From Geosiphon pyriformis (lineage: Eukaryota > Glomeromycota > Glomeromycetes > Archaeosporales > Geosiphonaceae), in NCBI GenBank assembly GCA_016748015.1, contig JAAOMT010000664.1, forward strand, positions 1,837,799-1,901,798: a DNA stretch of 64,000 bases. The letters run 5' to 3'. Of this stretch, positions 59,628-64,000 are shown piece after piece. Both the position numbers and the translations under genes were made by a program. The notes under the pieces were generated by a model. The model had not been told where the DNA came from and ran no database searches. It worked only from the letters and a program-made list of their open reading frames with translations. Numbering within the stretch: position 1 is the stretch's first letter; each line of letters starts with the position of its first letter.

Positions 59628-60855
59628 ATTAATAAATTAGTAATTTTTGTTGCTAAAAAAAAATTATATTAGTATTTAAGCATATTATTTTTATAAAAGA
59701 TTTATTCAAACTTAACATGGCCAAAACTTATTTTAATGTAAAATTTTTTGTTAATATAGTTTAAAAAAAACAATTTTAAATAAATAATTTAAATATTTAT
59801 TATTTATTATTTTATAATTAATTATTAATTATAGGTCTTAATTTAGTTTTGTGTTTAAGAATATATGTTTAAAATAAAATTTAATAATTTAAAAAATTTA
59901 AAATTTAAAGCTGATTTATCAAAAAAAATTTTAAGTAAATCTTTGTATTATTATTTTTGGATAATTTAAAATTTTTTACTTAAGTTTAGATTAAAAATAA
60001 AGTTGTTTTTTGTTGATCTTTTTAAATATTTTAAGTATTATAAATTATTTGTTTAATTATTGGTTTTTAGATTTGTAAGTATTAAATTAGATTTTTAAAA
60101 ACTTATTGCAATTTTTTATTAGATTGTATATTAATTTAGTTAATAATTTTTTGGCTAAAGTTATAAAAATTTATTAAATTATAAAATATTTTTTTTAAAT
60201 AATTTGTCAAATGCTTTTTACTTGATTATTAATATGTTTATATTAAATATTTTAAATAATTTATTGTATTATAATATTGTTAGTTTTTTAAAAAGATTTA
60301 ATATAGTATTTAATAATTAGTTATTGAATAAAAAAGACTAAATTTTTGACTAAAATATTTTTTATTAGTAAAAATATTTAGATTTATATAGTTTTATGTC
60401 TTTTTGATTTATGATTACTGTTAATTATTTTTATAAAAAAAGTTTACATATGGTTTTCTTATTGCTAAGTAAATATTAAATTATTAAAATGCTTTTAATT
60501 TAAATAATTTTTTAATAGTTAAGAAATATTTAATAAAAATTAATTTAAATATGATTAAAATTTACATTAAATGATTTTTTAAGAAATTTATATTTATATA
60601 ATATTGCTTATAATACAAATTTTTTTTTTAAAAACTTGAATTTAAATATTGATATATAAGTTTTTGAATTGATTTTTTTAATTTTGATTAAATTACAAAA
60701 AATCACTTTGGCTTTTAAATATATTTTTAAGTATTTTAATATAATTATTTATTCTAATAATCAAGCTGTTTTTAATATTTATACTAATAAATAATAGTAA
60801 TTTGTTAAATAATTATAACTAAAAAAAAGGATTTAGTATTATTAAGAACTTAAAA
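59628..60855 (+). pseudogene. LINE G, fragment 2 (RT end and RNase H, AT-decayed)
   Basis: It continues LINE G across LINE C: INKLVIFVAKKKLY, then FKADLSKKILSKSLYYYFW, then NNLLYYNIVSFLKRF, then the RNase H piece ILIKLQKITLAFKYIFKYF and SNNQAVFNIY (about 60680-60795). It is cut at about 60855 by LINE E. Confidence 0.72.
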
Positions 60856-60980
60856 CTCTTTTTTTCGTTGATCTCCCAGTCACAACGAGAGCTTTGAGTC
60901 GTCATTGAAATAGCCTTCCTTTTCCTTTTTCCTTTCGATTCTCTCCAGTTATTTCTTCAGACATTCCCCTTTTTGTAGCT

Positions 60981-62936
60981 ATGGAACTGGTAGGCTTTGC
61001 TGCTAGTGGTTCTGGGTCCATTTCGGCTGGGTTGGGGACCCAGTCTGGTGTCAAAAATAAGTGTTCGGTTGGTCCTCAATCTCACAGTGCGTCCTATAAG
61101 AAGCCGAAGAAACCTATGGTGGTTGACGGTTTGGTGGAGTCATCTGCTGGTGTTTCGAACGTTATGGATGAAAGTGGTGACGGACCTGACATTGGATGAT
61201 CATGGACTAGCGAGGTCAACAGCGAAGTGGACAGTGTAAGTGGCATCTCGGACTTGGATAACTTGGAAAACGTCGTCGCTGAGGAAACTAGCTATGCAGA
61301 GTCGGATGTTTCAGGTTTGGATGACGACATGAATGATGTCACACCAAGGAAGACATGTACCCGCACCTATGTTCTAAACAGTAAGCCGCCACCTCTCTCT
61401 TTCAACGTTCTAAGTGATGGTAAAGACATTTTGCCTCTTCCGAGTTCTAAATTTTGTGGGTCCAATCGCCTTCCTCCAGTCAGGTCACGTGCACTAGAGA
61501 AACGGAGTTTTAATTCGTCAAAATCGTTTGCATTGGATATTGAACTTTCTGCTGTTCCTGGAAAAACTGTTAGTGATAAGTTGATTTATATGAAAAAAAT
61601 TTTTTATCAAGTTGATGGTTTTAAGAGGGCTTTGACTCCTTTAAAATTTCTTGGGATAATTAAGTCATTATTTACATCTGAACAAAGTTTGATTAAGGCA
61701 AGGGTTATGGCAATCAGTAAAAAAATTTTGGTAAATGATGATCTAAGGAAAGTAAACAGCCGTTCGGATCGGGAAGTGATCATCAAGGAAATCCCAGTAG
61801 ATCTTCCCAAATTGGCGATTGAGACAGTGTTCTCCAAGTTTGGCAAAATTATTTCAATCAAAGTGCAGCTTATTGGTCTTTGGCAAAAGGCCCTAGTGGA
61901 ATATGAATCATCTGAGATAGCTGATTTGGTCACGGTTAGATGGTCTGTGCTCATGGAAAAAGATTCTGTTCACATAGCAAAGGCAAGTGTTGATAAACAA
62001 ACATGGGTATCTAGAGATCAGCATCGGGCATTGCTTTACACTCTTCCAGTTGGCACCACTGCCCATGATTTGTCTGCTTTAGTGGAGCCCTATGGTGAGA
62101 AAACTTGTTTTATTGGCCATAATCCATTTTCATATGTTCATGATTAGTGTGCTGTAATTTGTTTTGAAAGTGAGGCATCTAAGTTGGCTGCTATTGGTTC
62201 GATTCCAGTTTTCAAAGGTGTGGACTTGCACTGAGCTGGTCTTTCTTTGGCCAGTTGTGCTCATTGCAAACTGTTTGGTCATACTGCTGTTGATTGCTCT
62301 GTTGGTAGGAGGTTTGGTGGTCGTGGAAAACGTGTGGCGACTTCTCAAGATAGGGTATAATTGGCCAATATTTATAGAAAGAAGCAGGCACCAATTGTCT
62401 GCCCAGTTTTTTTTGGTGGAAAGACATGGGCTCAAGTGGCAGACAGCTCTCCCTCTCGTGTTGTCTCTTCAAGTGCTTCTGGTGTTGGTTTGATCTCTGG
62501 TTCGAAGGTTTTCTCAATGGATCCCTCCTCATCTGGTGCTGCTGATCTAGGTAGTTGCCTAGCTGTGCTGGAATGCTCCATGGAAATTCTCTCAGACCAA
62601 GTCTTGCTCATTTTAAAGAAATTAAGTTTCATTGACTTGGTGTCATTGGCGCCCTCTCCCTCAGCTCTTTCTTTGGTGTCTCCGACTGCCGTTGTTTCAG
62701 ATATGGACTCAGGTTTGGCTTTGGATAGTACGTTGTTATCGTCTGCCTCTTCTCCTCCCAATGTTGGTGAGTCGATTGTTGATCTCAGTCCGAGCAGTTC
62801 TAAGGTTTTGACTGCCAAGGTTGGCAGTTTGGAGTCGAATATAGTGGCTCTTGAGGTTTCAGTTTGCTCAGTTTTGGATAGATTAGATCATCTGCATTTT
62901 GGATCGGGTTCATTGGCTTTTCCTCCATCTCAATGA
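60981..62936 (+). pseudogene. LINE E ORF1: RRM-like and CCHC protein
   Basis: One continuous frame of 652 codons from ATG (MELVGFAASGSGS) to TGA, broken by four in-frame stops: TGA 61197, TAG 62145, TGA 62232 and TAA 62358. At 62145 and 62232 LINE B has Trp. Domains: a low-complexity N-terminus, an acidic part with VAEETSYAESD, an RRM-like fold (KEIPVDLPKLAIETVFSKFG, then SIKVQLIGLWQKALVEYE), knuckle CAHCKLFGHTAVDC, and a C-terminal SSKVLTAKVGSLESNIVALE helix. No frameshift is seen. Confidence 0.88.
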
Positions 62937-64000
62937 GTAGTTTGGTTTGGAAGTTTGCTACATGCAATGTTCAGGGTATCAATGTTCCTGCGAAGCAAGC
63001 AGATGTTGTTCGTTGGCATGTGAACTCAGGGAATATGGTTTTTTTTATCACTGAGACTAAGTTAAGGTCCTCTTCTGGGCCGTGGTTAAAGAACAAATTT
63101 GATGGAGTGCGAATATTTTCTTCTGGCTTGGATAAGGGTTTTATGGGTGCTGGGGTTGCAATTGTTATGAACATTTCTTTGGCCTGTCATGTATCTAAGG
63201 TGAAGAAGATTCCTGGTTAGATTATTTCTGTTCGGCTTCTGTTTAAGAGCAAGCTTTCGGTTACTGTTTTGGGGTTGTATGCTGGTGCCTCCTCTAGGGC
63301 TAGATTTGGTCAGACTTCTGAAGTTAACTCTCTTATTGCAAAGGCAGTCAACTCCAGCAATTTTGTTATCTTGGGTGGGGACTTTAATGAGAATGGATCT
63401 GGTTAAAGTGCTAGTTTCAAGTTTTGTTTGAGTTTGGGTTTGGTCAATTAATTTGTTGATCATTATTTGGCTAATTCTTATACGTGGAGCAATTCGAGAG
63501 GAGTTGGGAAAATGATTGATTACATTTTTGTTGGTAGTAATTTGTCTTCTACTGTTGCTGGTCATCAAGTTGTCTCTGTTTCAGATTTCTTTAACACCAA
63601 TCACAAGACAGTTGTGGTTTCAGTCGGTTTGGGTGGGCTTTTAGATATACAATTGAATAGTTTGCGCAAGCAGGTGAATAAAGATCGTTGGAAGTTCAAA
63701 ATCAAGAATGCTGACTGTGTTGGATGGGCTAAGTTTAAGGATCTCTCGTCAGCTAAACTTTTGTTCTTGGGTGAGGTGTTCTCTGGTGCCAAAATACGTG
63801 GTGATGTGGATGCTATGTGGGCAGTTTTGGTGGGAGCTGTGGTGGATTCTGCTGATGTGACATTTTTGAGGCATTGGTTTAGTGAATTCAAATGTTCGAG
63901 GAACAAACATTCTTCTAGGTTTTTTGGTCTGGAATTGTTGGTGGCCAAGATTGTCAAGAAATTTTGCTCTGGTAACTTGCTGGGTGCTAATTGTCTTGTG
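62933..64000 (+). pseudogene. LINE E ORF2, endonuclease part (continues past window)
   Basis: The ATG at 62933 overlaps the ORF1 stop (ATGA). APE-type endonuclease blocks: WKFATCNVQGIN, FITETKLRSSSG, GLDKGFMGAGVAIVM, FVILGGDFNENGSG, MIDYIFVGSNL and VSDFFNTNHKTVV. The Asn, Glu, Asp-Asn and final His residues expected of this fold are visible. Stops occur at 63218 (TAG), about 63405 and about 63449. Confidence 0.88.

Larger units (their letters stand above)
60856..64000 (+). mobile_element. LINE E, 5' part (runs off window)
   Basis: A plus-strand LINE with a pyrimidine-rich 5' UTR (about 60856-60980), complete ORF1 and the first 1068 bases of ORF2. G+C content is well above the neighbouring relic, so it is a younger insertion. 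The 5' end position is approximate, set by the composition switch and by similarity to the LINE B 5' UTR. Confidence 0.88.

Overview
The window looks like an AT-rich, transposon-dominated stretch of a fungal nuclear genome. One ordinary host gene is visible: a nine-exon LisH-domain, glutamine-rich transcriptional regulator with short GT-AG introns. Nearly everything else is retroelement or decayed retroelement. The mix of Tad/I-like LINEs (RRM and zinc-knuckle ORF1; endonuclease, RT, RNase H and zf-RVT ORF2) with dUTPase-bearing Ty3/gypsy elements suggests an arbuscular mycorrhizal fungus (Gigaspora/Rhizophagus type). That assignment is inference; no rRNA or other marker is present.

Layout. 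1-7016: Ty3/gypsy element E1 (minus strand, one LTR cut by the window edge), inserted in the integrase of a related element E1b (plus, 7017-9995), which itself sits inside LINE A (plus, tail 9996-11053). 11054-12697: AT-rich and unassigned sequence. 12698-16307: the LisH gene (minus). 17000-46230: an old AT-rich LINE D (plus) split twice, by a hAT-like DNA transposon (20600-31837, 8-bp target duplication) and by Ty3/gypsy element E2 (32917-43081, 4-bp duplication TCAT). The hAT-like element carries the fairly well preserved LINE B (minus, 22966-about 29815) and a solo LTR of the E1 family (30685-31624, duplication ATGT). 46230-60855: a second old LINE G (plus), split by LINE C (minus, 47753-59627), which is split in turn by Ty3/gypsy element E3 (52334-57422, duplication CCAG). 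LINE E (plus, from about 60856) interrupts LINE G and runs off the right end.

How the parts work. E1, E1b and E2 share a pol layout of protease, Cys-rich zinc-ribbon-like segment, dUTPase with five motifs, conserved linker, RT, RNase H and integrase, followed by an extra ORF3. E1 has lost everything after early RNase H. E3 has no dUTPase and has lost most of its RT onward. All three intact PBS sites begin TGGTGCTC. The LINEs have two ORFs coupled by an ATGA overlap and a 3' hairpin. Decay is dominated by changes to A/T: many in-frame stops stand where another copy has Trp, Gln or Arg, and catalytic Asp codons have become Asn. This fits strong C-to-T mutation of silenced repeats, with the oldest layers almost pure AT.

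All domain calls come from reading motifs by eye and from comparing copies within the window. No database search was run.
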